A stretch of 61,303 nt of DNA from Phycisphaerales bacterium (GCA_022839625.1 JALHJL010000017.1:9410-70712); one strand, 5' to 3'. Positions 1 through 9,588 are shown, counted from the stretch's first letter. Numbers and translations: made by a program. Notes: a model not told the origin generated them from the sequence alone.

Positions 1-534
1 AGTAGGGCGAAGCTCCGCTTTGCCGCAGGTTGCGGCTTGCTCGGACGAGGGGCTCGATTGCACCCAGTAGGGCGAAGCTCCGCTTTGCCGCAGGTTGCGC
101 CTTGCTCGCAGGCCGGCGCGCAGCCGCTGTTTGACTGCGAGACGGGGACCGGATGCGAAGCTGGGACCTCCGGCGGGGCGGACTGCAACGTGAACGACGT
201 GCGGGACGTATGCGACATCATCTGCAACGGCGCCCCGGACTGTAACGCCAATCGCGTGCCCGACGAGTGCGATGTCATGTACGCCACGTCGACGGACGTC
301 AACGGCAACGGCATCCCTGACGAATGCGAGAGCGTCGGCGACCTGAATTGCGACGGTGTCACGGACTTCGCCGACATCAATCCGTTCGTGCTGTTCCTGT
401 CGAACTTCGCCGCCTGGCAAGCGGAGTTCCCCGGCTGTGACCCGGCCAACGGCGACATCAACGGCGACGGGACGTACGGCCAATGGTCCTTCGACGACAT
501 CAACCCGTTCGTCCAACTGCTGGCCGGTGGGTGA
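1..534 (+). CDS. C-terminal part of a secreted dockerin-like protein (partial)
   Basis: This is the 3' end of a reading frame that is open to the left edge, so the true start is outside or was lost. From about base 110 the protein has Cys/Asp/Asn-rich calcium-binding-like repeats (DCNANRVPDECD, DVNGNGIPDECE). It then has a C-terminal module with GDLNCDGVTDFADINPFVLF and a second DINPFVQLL, which matches the dockerin-like module on exported Phycisphaerae proteins. Such modules are thought to attach or sort surface proteins, but the function here is inferred. The first ~100 bases are two copies of a 43-bp hairpin-containing repeat at 1 and 68, 67 bp apart and so in different frames, which suggests repeat insertion into or next to the gene. 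Confidence 0.7.
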   Translation, partial: SRAKLRFAAGCGLLGRGARLHPVGRSSALPQVAPCSQAGAQPLFDCETGTGCEAGTSGGADCNVNDVRDVCDIICNGAPDCNANRVPDECDVMYATSTDVNGNGIPDECESVGDLNCDGVTDFADINPFVLFLSNFAAWQAEFPGCDPANGDINGDGTYGQWSFDDINPFVQLLAGG

Positions 535-835
535 CGGCCGGGGTTGTGCGGGCGAGGCAAAGCAGAGCTTTGCCCTACTGCGGGAGAACGCGGCGGGCGG
601 CTTGTCCGCCCGTGCTTCAGGCAGGCCAAGCACGTAGGCGAGCCGTGGCAGGTTGCATCCGCCGCGGCGGATGAAACCTGCCACCCGGGGGAGCATCGGC
701 GTCCCGCCGGTCAGCTTGGGCGGCAGGTCCCGCTACGCTTCGCCTGCCCTACGTGCTCGCGGCGCCCTATCCCTTATCCCTCATCGTAGCCGGCGGCCGG
801 CCGCTACACGTCGGACACGGAGGTCCGACGCGACT
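535..835. other. Intergenic stretch with scattered hairpin repeats
   Basis: No gene is supported here. The stretch holds one GCAAAGC-type hairpin copy near 555-580, GC-rich repeat text (GGCCGCTACA type), and near 807-830 an inverted pair GTCGGAC/GTCCGAC around ACGGAG. The same hairpin class recurs near 9.4, 14.7 and 61.1 kb. Confidence 0.6.
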
Positions 836-1213
836 GGCCGTACTGGGCGGTGAGGTTCTGCAAAGCGGAGCTTTGCCCTACTGGCCGTACTGGGCGGTGA
901 GGTTCTGCAAAGCAGAGCTTCGCACTACTGGCCGTACTGGGCGGTGAGGTTCTGCAAAGCAGAGCTTCGCACTACTGGTCGTACTGGGCGGTGAGGTTCT
1001 GCAAAGCAGAGCTTCGCACTACTGGTCGTACTGGGCGGTGAGGTTCTGCAAAGCAGAGCTTTGCCCTACTGGCCGTACTGGGCGGTGAGGTTCTGCAAAG
1101 CGGAGCTTTGCACTACTGGTCGTACTGGGCGGTGAGGTTCTGCAAAGCAGAGCTTTGCACTACTGGTCGTACTGGGCGGTGAGGTTCTGCAAAGCAGAGC
1201 TTTGCACTACTGG
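836..1213. repeat. Tandem array of eight 47-bp hairpin units
   Basis: Eight near-identical 47-bp units run directly into the 3' end of the gspK-like gene. On the minus strand each unit reads a short coding-like piece (Asn-Leu-Thr-Ala-Gln-Tyr-Asp-Gln-stop) followed by the perfect hairpin GCAAAGC-TCT-GCTTTGC. The gene itself ends Phe-Asn-Ala-Gln-Tyr-Asp-Gln-stop, so the array copies the gene's last codons, its stop and a following hairpin. Units differ only by a few changes, some of which keep pairing as G-U. There is no unique spacer sequence, so this is not a CRISPR. Confidence 0.9.
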
Positions 1214-4200
1214 TCATACTGCGCGTTGAAGTAGGAGTAGTCGCGGCGGGCGATCAGCTCCGGCGAGCCGGTGTCCTGGAGCGTTACCCAGTCGCCGCCG
1301 GTGTACAGGAGCCGCGGCAGGAGATTGCTGCGGTCGAGCGTGACCTGCGAGCGTACGCTGGCCTGCGGGTTCTCGCGGTCATAGAGTGTCGCATAGACCG
1401 TGAACGTATTGCTGCGCGTGGTCAGGAAGTGCGTGTCGAGCAACGCCAGCAAGCTGACGGCCTTCATGAAATCGCCGCCGACACCGTAGCCGTAGCCGCC
1501 AAGCACGGTACCTGTGCCGTCAAGGGCTGCAGTAATATCCGTATCGCGCGAGCCGTCGAAGCCCATGACGTTAGCCAACTCGCCGAGCGTCAGGAAACCC
1601 CGCATGTCGAAGTTGCCGCCGCCGCGGATGCCTGACTCGTAACTCCCGCCTCCGCTGGGTCCGTAGAGAGCGGGTCGGTACTGGAGCCAAACGCTCGAGT
1701 TGCGCGCCGACGCATGGCCGAACGGCGACGCGATGGAGACGTACGGCACGCGATCACGATACGCCGCCGCGGCCTGGGCTAGAGCCGGTCCGAGCCGATA
1801 CCACTGGCCGGTGCTATCCCCGGGAATCACAAACAGCGGATCGCCAGGACTCATTGGTAGGCTGCGCGATCGCTGCGGCGTTTCCGAGCCCATGCCTGCA
1901 AGCACGCCGGACGCCGCGTTCCAGAACGCGGGCGAGGCGCTCGGATCAAGCGGCAGGTTCCCGCTGCCGTCCGGTCCGATGAGCGGCAGCCCGGCCAGGA
2001 CGTACCACGACGCCGTGTTGATGTTGATCCGCCCGGGCACGCGATAGGGGTCGAGTGCGGTGTCGCCCGGATCGAATTGCCATGGCACACCGTCACCGTC
2101 CGCATCGTCCGGGTTCAGCGTCGTGAAGTAGTCGAACACCAGCAGGCCCCACGGGACGCGGCCGGTGCGGGAGTCAGCGAACGCGCTGCCGGCCTCCACC
2201 CCCTGCCGGTTATCGAAGACCGGCATGTGGCCGAAGTCGGCCGGGTACGATGTCACGGTGTTCGGTCGCCGGCGCCACTGGTTGTAGAGCACCTCGGTGA
2301 CGGGGACGCGTCCGGCGGCTCCGATCATGTGTGAGAAACGCGGCACAAACAGCATAAACCCGGTCGTCGGGAATGACGCGGGCCGGGCGGCACCATGGAT
2401 GAAGGCGTGCACGGCATCCGCATTCATCGTGTAGAGCGGCACGCACGGGCTGAACGCGTTCAGCGCGTCCGCGGGGCTGCCGGAGCCCGAGCCGAGGCCC
2501 AGCGTGGCGAAATCGGGAGTGCCCAAAGCGCCATCGGCGTGCCCTTCGTAGACTGGGTCCGTCTTCGGAAATGCCACCGTCATTCGCCAGCGCGCCTGGG
2601 GCGTCGCACCGCTGGGCAACGTTCCCAGGTAGGGCTCGTAGGTCGTGTCGCGTTCCGCGGTTACGTACCAGTCGTCACCCGGACTCAACGTATCCGCGTA
2701 TCCGTCTGTCTTCACGTCGAACTGATCAACGACATACCACCCCACGGGGCTACCGTCCGCGCCCCGGCGTAAGAGCTGCACGCTGATCGGGTCGACGGAA
2801 CTCGTGTAGTGTGGTCGCGGCAGGTTCCCGAGGACCATCGCCGGATGCGTGGCATACGCGTCCAACTTCGTATTCGAAACCTGCGCGTTGACGGTCGTAA
2901 CCGCGAACGTTCGGCCGCTCATCACAAGCGCCGACGTCGCAAGGGCTTGGCACGTACTGTTCGGGTCGTTCGGGTCGAACGTGCCGTTCAGGCTGATGGC
3001 GTAGCGCTGGAGATCCAGGTTGCCCGCTCCCACGGGGTCGTTGGGGTTGTACAGCTCGATCGCCAGCGCCACGCGGGCCACGTCGTTCGGGTCGTTCGGA
3101 TCGGGCGGGCCGTTCGGGTCGTTGGGGTCGTTCGGGTCGTACGCATCGTTGTACGCCACCACTTGCGTGATGAACGGCTGCGGTGCGTAGCCGACATAGG
3201 TGTTGCCATTGTACAAGTAGTACACGGCGTCAACGTGGTCGTTCGCCGTCGGCATGCGTGGCGCCGCAAACGCGACGGCGTTCACCGCCAGCATGAAGGC
3301 CTGCTCTTCGCGCGTGACGGCCTCGGTCCCGCCGCCGGTCCCGTCGTCCCAGTCGTCGTATCCCCTGAGCATCTCGCTGAAGTAGGTAGCAAGCTCCCAG
3401 ACGATTTCCAGCCCGCGTGGCATCGTGTGTCCGGTGATCGCCTCTACGTCATTGAAGCTGCCGTCAAGATAGAAGGCACCCAGCGGAACGTCGTTCGAGG
3501 CGAGGGTCGTATCTGTGATCTTGCCCAAGTAGAACTTCATGTCGCCGGCGCGGATTCCGAGCGGCTCTAGCGAGTTTGGAACGTTCGGGTCCTGGTCCCG
3601 CGCCAGCTCGTCGCTGTGGTTGACCGTCGTCAGGAGTTGGCGCTGCGCATACGTCAGCCGCTGATCGGCGCTGCTCATACCGCCGCTTTCGAACCACTCA
3701 TTGTACCAGTATGGATCGATCGTCGCGGCCTGCCGCCACGCATTCCAGTCGTCCAAACTGGCCAGGTTGAAGCGCTGCCAGCGGTACTGCTCCGTAGCGC
3801 TGTCGTACGCTCCGCCGAACGTCCAGCGGAAGCGGTTGCTCAGGGTGCGCAGCGCGAACGGTTCGCCGACATCCGTGTTCGCGCCCGTGCCGCCGATGAT
3901 TCCGCCGCGGCGGCGCAGCGCCGGCTCAACGCTCCCGCGCGCCGCCCACATGGCCTGAAGCCTCGCACGATCGTCGGCACCGATGCCAGTGTTCTCCCCC
4001 GGAACAAACGGGTAAAGGGTGTCCGAGGGATGCCGGATCCAGTTGAACATCCCGCCGATGAACTCGCTGTTCCACTGCGAGACGTCGGTCGGTGCGCTCA
4101 CCTGCACCATCCCGCCGTGCGAGACGATCTTCGCCGCGACGGCGTAGCGGGCCGTGCTGTCGTATTGCTGCCAGGCGAGGTAGTTGGCCGCATTGTTCGG

Positions 4201-5292
4201 GTCTAGGAGGGGATCGACCAGATAGGCCGGGTCGATGCCGGTCGCGCGTACCGAGCGCCCGCCCAGGGCGTTGGCCATCTCGGTCAGCAGACCGACGCTG
4301 CCGAAGCGCGAATCGGGCATCCCGTCGCCGTCGGCATCCGAAAATGGCTCGCGCGAGTTACGCAACGTATCGGTGGCAGGGTCCGGGAGGCCGCTGGCCA
4401 CCGGGACGATCTCGGCGGTTCCGTCCTCGTCCGCGTCCAACGTCAAGTGCGTAATCCCTAGCGTCGTCGCCGGGCCGGAGAAGCCGCTGACGGCCGGGTA
4501 TCCGTAATCACCTGGGTAGTACCCGCCGCCCGGATTGCGCACCGGCTCCCCCGACGCCAGCCACGGCGAGCCCCACGGCCCGTTCGGGTCGTCCCCGCCG
4601 TAGCCCGGAATATCGACGTATGACGTGCCGCTGACCAGGTCGCTGCCCCGGGGGCCGCGGACGGCGGCGGCGGCCACGGCGGAGACGCCGTCGAGAATCC
4701 GCTCCACCTCGTTAGCGCGGCTGGTCATTTGCAGCGTCTGCCGGTCAAACCGCGCCAGGATGATGTACGCCGACACCAGCATGAACAACATCGCCAGCAA
4801 CGCCACGATCATCAGCAGCACGGTGGCCCGGCGGCGATGCCTGCGAGCGGCGCCCTTAGTCCCCCGCCCTTTTAGGGAGGGGGCAGGGGGAGGGTTCGAC
4901 ATCCCGGCGGGCCCCTCAGTCCCCCGCCCTTTCAGGGAGGGGGCAGGGGGAGGGTTCGCGATCCCAGCAACCTCAGTTCCCCGCCCTCTTAGGGAGGGGG
5001 CAGGGGGAGGGTTCGCGATCCCAGCAACCTCAGTCCCCCGCCCTTTCAGGGAGGGGGCAGGGGGAGGGTTCGCGATCCCGGCAACCTCAGTTCCCCGCCC
5101 TTGCAGGGAGGGCGCAGGGGGTGGGTTCAACGTCCCAGCAACCTCAGTTCCCCGCCCTTTTAGGGAGGGGGTAGGGGGAGGGTTCGGCACGTCAGCGCGC
5201 GGCACCCACGCCGGCCGCCCCGTGGCAGGGCCGGGAGCACCGGGCGTCGAGTTGGGACGGTCGTGCGTCATTTCATTCACATCGTCGGCCAC
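1207..5292 (-). CDS. GspK-like minor pseudopilin / large type II secretion-like protein
   Basis: A 1361-residue protein with one membrane segment at about residues 156-176 (ATVLLMIVALLAMLFMLVS) after a basic RRHRRR stretch, then a large extracytoplasmic part. Near residue 1088 it has GRININTAS, the helix-hairpin-helix-like signature of GspK, which caps the pseudopilus tip in type II secretion. Usual GspK is about 300-350 residues, so this one is several times larger. Residues 36-145 are six 19-residue repeats (NPPPAPSLKGRG type) encoded by 57-bp DNA repeats, placed before the membrane segment. A (Asp-Pro-Asn)n tract lies around residues 720-740. The start is GTG at 5292, with ATG at 5271 as an alternative. 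It is the last gene of the gspE-gspF-pseudopilin operon. Confidence 0.75.
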   Translation of the reverse strand: MADDVNEMTHDRPNSTPGAPGPATGRPAWVPRADVPNPPPTPSLKGRGTEVAGTLNPPPAPSLQGRGTEVAGIANPPPAPSLKGRGTEVAGIANPPPAPSLRGRGTEVAGIANPPPAPSLKGRGTEGPAGMSNPPPAPSLKGRGTKGAARRHRRRATVLLMIVALLAMLFMLVSAYIILARFDRQTLQMTSRANEVERILDGVSAVAAAAVRGPRGSDLVSGTSYVDIPGYGGDDPNGPWGSPWLASGEPVRNPGGGYYPGDYGYPAVSGFSGPATTLGITHLTLDADEDGTAEIVPVASGLPDPATDTLRNSREPFSDADGDGMPDSRFGSVGLLTEMANALGGRSVRATGIDPAYLVDPLLDPNNAANYLAWQQYDSTARYAVAAKIVSHGGMVQVSAPTDVSQWNSEFIGGMFNWIRHPSDTLYPFVPGENTGIGADDRARLQAMWAARGSVEPALRRRGGIIGGTGANTDVGEPFALRTLSNRFRWTFGGAYDSATEQYRWQRFNLASLDDWNAWRQAATIDPYWYNEWFESGGMSSADQRLTYAQRQLLTTVNHSDELARDQDPNVPNSLEPLGIRAGDMKFYLGKITDTTLASNDVPLGAFYLDGSFNDVEAITGHTMPRGLEIVWELATYFSEMLRGYDDWDDGTGGGTEAVTREEQAFMLAVNAVAFAAPRMPTANDHVDAVYYLYNGNTYVGYAPQPFITQVVAYNDAYDPNDPNDPNGPPDPNDPNDVARVALAIELYNPNDPVGAGNLDLQRYAISLNGTFDPNDPNSTCQALATSALVMSGRTFAVTTVNAQVSNTKLDAYATHPAMVLGNLPRPHYTSSVDPISVQLLRRGADGSPVGWYVVDQFDVKTDGYADTLSPGDDWYVTAERDTTYEPYLGTLPSGATPQARWRMTVAFPKTDPVYEGHADGALGTPDFATLGLGSGSGSPADALNAFSPCVPLYTMNADAVHAFIHGAARPASFPTTGFMLFVPRFSHMIGAAGRVPVTEVLYNQWRRRPNTVTSYPADFGHMPVFDNRQGVEAGSAFADSRTGRVPWGLLVFDYFTTLNPDDADGDGVPWQFDPGDTALDPYRVPGRININTASWYVLAGLPLIGPDGSGNLPLDPSASPAFWNAASGVLAGMGSETPQRSRSLPMSPGDPLFVIPGDSTGQWYRLGPALAQAAAAYRDRVPYVSIASPFGHASARNSSVWLQYRPALYGPSGGGSYESGIRGGGNFDMRGFLTLGELANVMGFDGSRDTDITAALDGTGTVLGGYGYGVGGDFMKAVSLLALLDTHFLTTRSNTFTVYATLYDRENPQASVRSQVTLDRSNLLPRLLYTGGDWVTLQDTGSPELIARRDYSYFNAQYDQ
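4857..5195 (-). repeat. Six in-frame 57-bp repeats (NPPPAPSLKGRG type)
   Basis: Six consecutive copies of a 57-bp (19-codon) G/C-tract repeat lie inside the 5' part of the gspK-like gene and keep the reading frame. The last two units vary slightly in length. Related GGGGGAGGG/CCCTCCCC text appears in the GT39-type gene (18860-18882) and upstream of the trpG-like gene (about 31287-31331), so this is a dispersed family, not a domain specific to this protein. Confidence 0.85.
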
Positions 5293-6423
5293 GCGCCGCA
5301 GTAGTGCGAAGCTCCAGCGTTGCCTTTCTCAAGTAGTGCAAAGCTCCGGCTTTGCAGGCCTCGGCCGGCGAGGCGCCGGCCGCTACATTCCGCTGGTGCG
5401 AGAATCCCTTCTCGCACCCACAGCGGCGGGAATCCCTTCCCGCAACCTGTCGCGGGACCGGAATCCGGCGATCCGCGGGCCGCTACAGTCCGCTGGTGCG
5501 AGAATCCCTTCTCGCACCCACACCGGCGGGAATCCCTTCCCGCAACCTGTCGCGGGACCGGAATCCGGCGATCCGCCGGCCGCTACAGTCCGCTGGTGCG
5601 AGAATCCCTTCTCGCACCCACACCGGCGGGAATCCGTTCCCGCAACCTGTCGCAGGACCGGAATCCGGCGATCCGCTGTGCGACCAAGGACTCTCGCACG
5701 AGCATCGTCACGCGGGGCCGCGTCGGCCCCGCCTCGCGCCCCGCATTATTCTGCGGGCCGCGGTCAAAGTTCCCAAGTTTCCCCGCGTTTCCGCGGGAAA
5801 CGGCGGTGATTCGCCGATAAACCATACCCGTCCGGAACTGCTACGTGTGCCGCCGCTCCCTTACGGTCGCGGTTCGGATCGGCCGACGAGGCGCCCGCCG
5901 CTACACGTCGTCGGCCACAGGGGGCCGACGCTACTGGGTGGCACCGGCGTCTCGCCGGTGGGTGCCGCGGGCAATCCTGGCACTCCACGATTGCCCGTGT
6001 CGCCTCACGGGCAAGCCCGCGCTTGCCCATGCCACCCCCCGCCTCGCGCCCCGCATTATTCTGCGGGCCGTGGTCAAAGCTCCCAAGTTTCCCCGCGTTT
6101 CCGCGGGAAACGGCGGTGATTCGCCGATAAATCATGCCCGTCCGGAACTCCACCGTGTGCCGCCGCTCCCTCACGGTCGCGGTTCGGATCGGCCGGCGAG
6201 GCGCCGGCCGCTACTGGGTGGCACCGGCGTCTCGCCGGTGGGTGCCGCGGGCAATCCTGGCACTCCACGATTGCCCGTGTCGCCTCACGGGCAAGCTCGC
6301 GCTTGCCCATGGCACCCGCGCGGACACCCGCCACCGCGGGCGAGCTGCGGTCCGACGCTACACCTTCGTGGCTTCGTGGCTACGTGGCTTCGTGGCTTGG
6401 CTTGGCAACCTCCTTTCTCTCTC
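5293..6423. repeat. Repeat-rich intergenic region (three repeat families)
   Basis: No gene is supported in these 1.1 kb. The region starts with two GCAAAGC-type hairpins (about 5300-5360). It then has three head-to-tail 100-bp units at 5392, 5492 and 5592, each with GCGAGAA-TCCC-TTCTCGC and GCGGGAA-TCCC-TTCCCGC hairpins. It ends with two direct copies, offset by 310 bp, of a ~280-305-bp segment (5731-6035 and 6041-6317). The second copy lacks about 30 bp present at 5905-5934 in the first. Long open frames here are products of GC-rich repeats. Confidence 0.8.
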
Positions 6424-7938
6424 TCAATCGAACCGATGAACGATACTACGCACGATGGGCTCATCCAGCCGGCCGCGCGCGTCCCATACGCGCACCGTGA
6501 TCCGGATCGCATACGGCCACAGGCGGATGATGCGGTTGTCGACCGTATCGGGCTTCGTGGGGTTGAGCATCGCAAATGTGTCAATGCGCCCGCCGCCGCC
6601 AACGGTCTGCGACGCGATCACGCTGCGATTCTCCGGCGTGTCGGGGACGAAGACGTACGTGAAGCCGTCCTCGATCGTTGTCCACCGCGGCATGTCGGAG
6701 CGCGAGGAGTACGGACCGCCGCCGATCGAGTCGGTCGGGTCGGGGTTGCTGTACTCCGCGCTATTCCGCGGGTCCTCCGGCATCAGGAACTCGACCTGGA
6801 ACCACACGCACCCCGGCAACATGTGCACGCCCATGTTGCTCTTCAAATCCACCGGCACTTCTTCCAAGACGGTGGCCACGTGGTGATTGGTGACACCATC
6901 GCCGTAGACCAGCGAGTCGATGGTGTCCGTGAAGAGCGTCGAGCCTGAATACACAGCGTACGGCTGCCAAAGAGGAGGCAGGGGCGGAGTCCCGAGGCCG
7001 TACCAGTCGGTCAGACCGGCCCCCAATGTCCCTAGCAAGAAAGGCAGATTGAGCAGCGCCGCGTCACCAGGGAGCCAGTACCCGCGATCGGTGTATGGTT
7101 CGCACTGCGGTACCTTGCCGCAGGCTCCCGGCGGCCCAAGGGAAAATCGAACGTCTGCCGGGAAAGACGTGGTGCCGGGATCCCGAATAATCGTCGCCAC
7201 GCGGCTCAGGTGCCAGCGGTTGGCGGGAATCCGGCTCTGGACCCACGGCGACGTGCCGCCGTCGATGGTCTGCTCGATGTGTCGGAGCAGGGCGGGATTC
7301 GTGGGGAACTCGTACTCGCCGGCGCCGGCGTTCCAGACCGGGTCGGCCAAAGCGGCATGGCCGTAAACCACGCGGATCGGCGCGAACTTCACGCCGTGCG
7401 CGTAGGGGCTGTTCGGGTCGGCGGGATTCGGCGCGACGGACGCCGTCGGCCGGTTCGAGAAGAACATCAGCAGGTCGGCCCGCGGGTTGCTGTAGTTCCC
7501 GCCGGCGTCAATCGCGGTGTCGTATTCCGGATCGTAGACGGCCGGCACGTTGGCCGGGTTCCCGATCAGCACGCGGTGGAACTTGCGGGCGTCGAGGTCG
7601 TCTTGCGTGAGGGCGGCGGCCTGTGTGCGGCCGACCAGGACCAGGATGCTCTGCGACGGGACGCAGTGCCGCAGGTCCTCCTGAATCTGCTGCGTGAACT
7701 GCCGGACCCAGTTGTGCGTCTGGGTGTACGCCGCCGACTGCCCGGCGGTCTTCACCGTGATCGCGAAGACGACGCCGACGATGGCGAGGGCCAGGGCGAT
7801 GACGGCGAGGGAGACGAGCATTTCGATCAGCGTGAACGCGTGAAAACGTGAAAACGTGAAGACGTGAAAACGAGGGGTGCCGTGCGGCCGACGCGCGCCC
7901 GTTGTCACGTTTTCACCTTTGCACCTTTTCACGCCCAT
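6424..7938 (-). CDS. GspJ-like pseudopilin (prepilin-type methylation signal)
   Basis: A 504-residue protein with a type III signal: HA|FTLIEMLVSLAVIALALA, with cleavage predicted after residue 34 and Glu at +5. The membrane helix is followed by a periplasmic domain rich in Pro, Gly and Asn. Its position between the GspI-like and GspK-like genes suggests a GspJ-type minor pseudopilin; this is inferred from order, because the globular part shows no motif I can name. The ATG at 7938 overlaps the upstream TGA (TGATG), so translation is probably coupled. The leader is built largely from inverted copies of an 8-bp CGTGAAAA-type repeat on both sides of codons 1-34. The residue before the cut is Ala, not Gly. 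Confidence 0.75.
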   Translation of the reverse strand: MGVKRCKGENVTTGARRPHGTPRFHVFTFSRFHAFTLIEMLVSLAVIALALAIVGVVFAITVKTAGQSAAYTQTHNWVRQFTQQIQEDLRHCVPSQSILVLVGRTQAAALTQDDLDARKFHRVLIGNPANVPAVYDPEYDTAIDAGGNYSNPRADLLMFFSNRPTASVAPNPADPNSPYAHGVKFAPIRVVYGHAALADPVWNAGAGEYEFPTNPALLRHIEQTIDGGTSPWVQSRIPANRWHLSRVATIIRDPGTTSFPADVRFSLGPPGACGKVPQCEPYTDRGYWLPGDAALLNLPFLLGTLGAGLTDWYGLGTPPLPPLWQPYAVYSGSTLFTDTIDSLVYGDGVTNHHVATVLEEVPVDLKSNMGVHMLPGCVWFQVEFLMPEDPRNSAEYSNPDPTDSIGGGPYSSRSDMPRWTTIEDGFTYVFVPDTPENRSVIASQTVGGGGRIDTFAMLNPTKPDTVDNRIIRLWPYAIRITVRVWDARGRLDEPIVRSIVHRFD

Positions 7939-9581
7939 CACGGTAGCTCCCGCAACCGGACATACCGCCGGGCCACCGCCAGGATCGGCGAACGATCGGG
8001 AAAGACGGGGTACCCGCCGCTCAGCTCCTCAAACGCCGGCGGAATCACCCAGACGGGCCACTGCTCCGGCGCCGGCGTGGCCGTTGTACCCGTGCCTTGG
8101 CGCGGGTAGTACCCGTTGTACCTCACGACCACCGTCGTATCGTTGGGACGCTGGACGACCTCATAGATCGGGAGCGTCGTGGGCGCCGGGGGACCGAAGT
8201 TGATAGGGACTGCTCCGAACAGATCGGGGTGCGACGGGGCGACGTCATTCCGCGCCGGAATGAAGATCGACCCGACCGGAAACAGGCCGCTTACTGCCCA
8301 AGTGCACGAGAAAGTGATCGTTGCCGGCGTCTGCCCCAGCGGCATCGGGAAGTTGTCGCCGTCGAGCGGAACGCCGTTGTCGTTGAATCCGTTTGGCGGC
8401 GCCGGGAGCCGCGCATTCAAGTCGAAAGTGACCAGCCACGGAACCGGCGCAAGTGTGGCCTCCGTCGGCGCCCCAAAGGTCGACATGCCTCCGTCCGCCG
8501 CGTTCTGTAAGGGGAACCGGTGCTTCAGCGACGGGCGCCGCACAGCCACGGCGATGAACTCGTACAGCGTGGGATCGCCCTCGTCGATCGTCGGAGTATT
8601 GGGGTCATCATATGACACGCGCCGGTAGAATGCGGTCCAACTGATGAGGCTGTCCTGAACCTTGCGCGTCTCCTGCCCCACCCCCCAGACCGTGTACTTG
8701 TTCACGTCATTGGCAAGAAAGTAGTCAGGCAAGTACTGAGTAGTCCCCGCAGGGCTCCAGTCTGGTGTGACCGGCGGATAGACAGTTGCCACCGAGGGAA
8801 TCGCCCAGGACATCCAAGCGCCGTTGAGTACGAACATTTGCCCGGGCGGATCGTGCTCCTGAGCACTGATCCCCGTATCGTTGCCCAGGAGGGCAAACCG
8901 CACCAGGGATTCCACACGCACGCCATCAAAGCCGGTATCCTGAGTCCAAACGCCGCCGCTTGCCGGCGCCCCGATGCTCCGCGTGAACAGCGGCCGCACC
9001 TTGATCACCGGCTCGTAGTCCGGGATGAACTCACCGGCCAACTGAGGGTAACTAGGGTCCGCCGGGTCGCTTTGACGCGGCACAAAGAGCCCCGGCTCGC
9101 AGATCACCGGACGTGGAGGCACCGAATTCGGATCCAGGATCGTCCGCCGCAAACAGACATTCTGCTCGATCAGATCGAGGGCGTGCTCGGCGGCGGCCTG
9201 GCCGGTGGCGATGTTCACCGAATCGCGCGTGTAACGCACGCCGATCGGCAACGCCGCCCCGATCACCAGCAGCCCGATCGCCAGGATCGCCAGGGCGATC
9301 ATCATCTCGGCGAGGCTGAAGGCGCGTAGCGGCCGACCGCCGAGTCCACCCTGTAGCGTCGGAACTCCGTGTCCGACGATCTTGGCGGGCGAGACGCCCA
9401 CCCCACCCTGTAGCGTCGGACCGCAGCTCGCCCGCCGTGGCGGGTGTCCGACGTCCAAGCCACGAAGCCGAGGGGATCGCGGGATCGAGGGATCAAGGGA
9501 ACCAGGGGCGCCGCGCACGGCGGACACCGCCGCGTCACCCGGCCCGTTCCCACGTTCCCACATTCTCACGTTCCCACGCAT
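7938..9581 (-). CDS. GspI/PilV-like pseudopilin with an 87-residue leader
   Basis: A 547-residue protein with the signal RA|FSLAEMMIALAILAIGLL, followed by a long periplasmic domain. The (M/L)xLAIxxxGLL pattern and gene order resemble GspI/PilV minor pseudopilins. I chose ATG 9581, eight bases after the upstream stop. The frame stays open further upstream, but that part lies inside the previous gene. From this start the leader before the cleavage site is about 87 residues, against 5-30 normally. It is encoded by interspersed repeats, including two copies of a CCCTGTAGCGTCGGA unit and short ACGTTCCC/ACATTCTC direct repeats. A later start could shorten it, but no ribosome-binding site clearly marks one. 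Confidence 0.7.
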   Translation of the reverse strand: MRGNVRMWERGNGPGDAAVSAVRGAPGSLDPSIPRSPRLRGLDVGHPPRRASCGPTLQGGVGVSPAKIVGHGVPTLQGGLGGRPLRAFSLAEMMIALAILAIGLLVIGAALPIGVRYTRDSVNIATGQAAAEHALDLIEQNVCLRRTILDPNSVPPRPVICEPGLFVPRQSDPADPSYPQLAGEFIPDYEPVIKVRPLFTRSIGAPASGGVWTQDTGFDGVRVESLVRFALLGNDTGISAQEHDPPGQMFVLNGAWMSWAIPSVATVYPPVTPDWSPAGTTQYLPDYFLANDVNKYTVWGVGQETRKVQDSLISWTAFYRRVSYDDPNTPTIDEGDPTLYEFIAVAVRRPSLKHRFPLQNAADGGMSTFGAPTEATLAPVPWLVTFDLNARLPAPPNGFNDNGVPLDGDNFPMPLGQTPATITFSCTWAVSGLFPVGSIFIPARNDVAPSHPDLFGAVPINFGPPAPTTLPIYEVVQRPNDTTVVVRYNGYYPRQGTGTTATPAPEQWPVWVIPPAFEELSGGYPVFPDRSPILAVARRYVRLRELP

Positions 9582-9588
9582 CTCGATC

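Noticed and set aside
836..1213. CRISPR-like regular repeats
   Set aside because: Units are directly joined with no unique spacers, each carries a gene-tail copy, and no cas gene is present.
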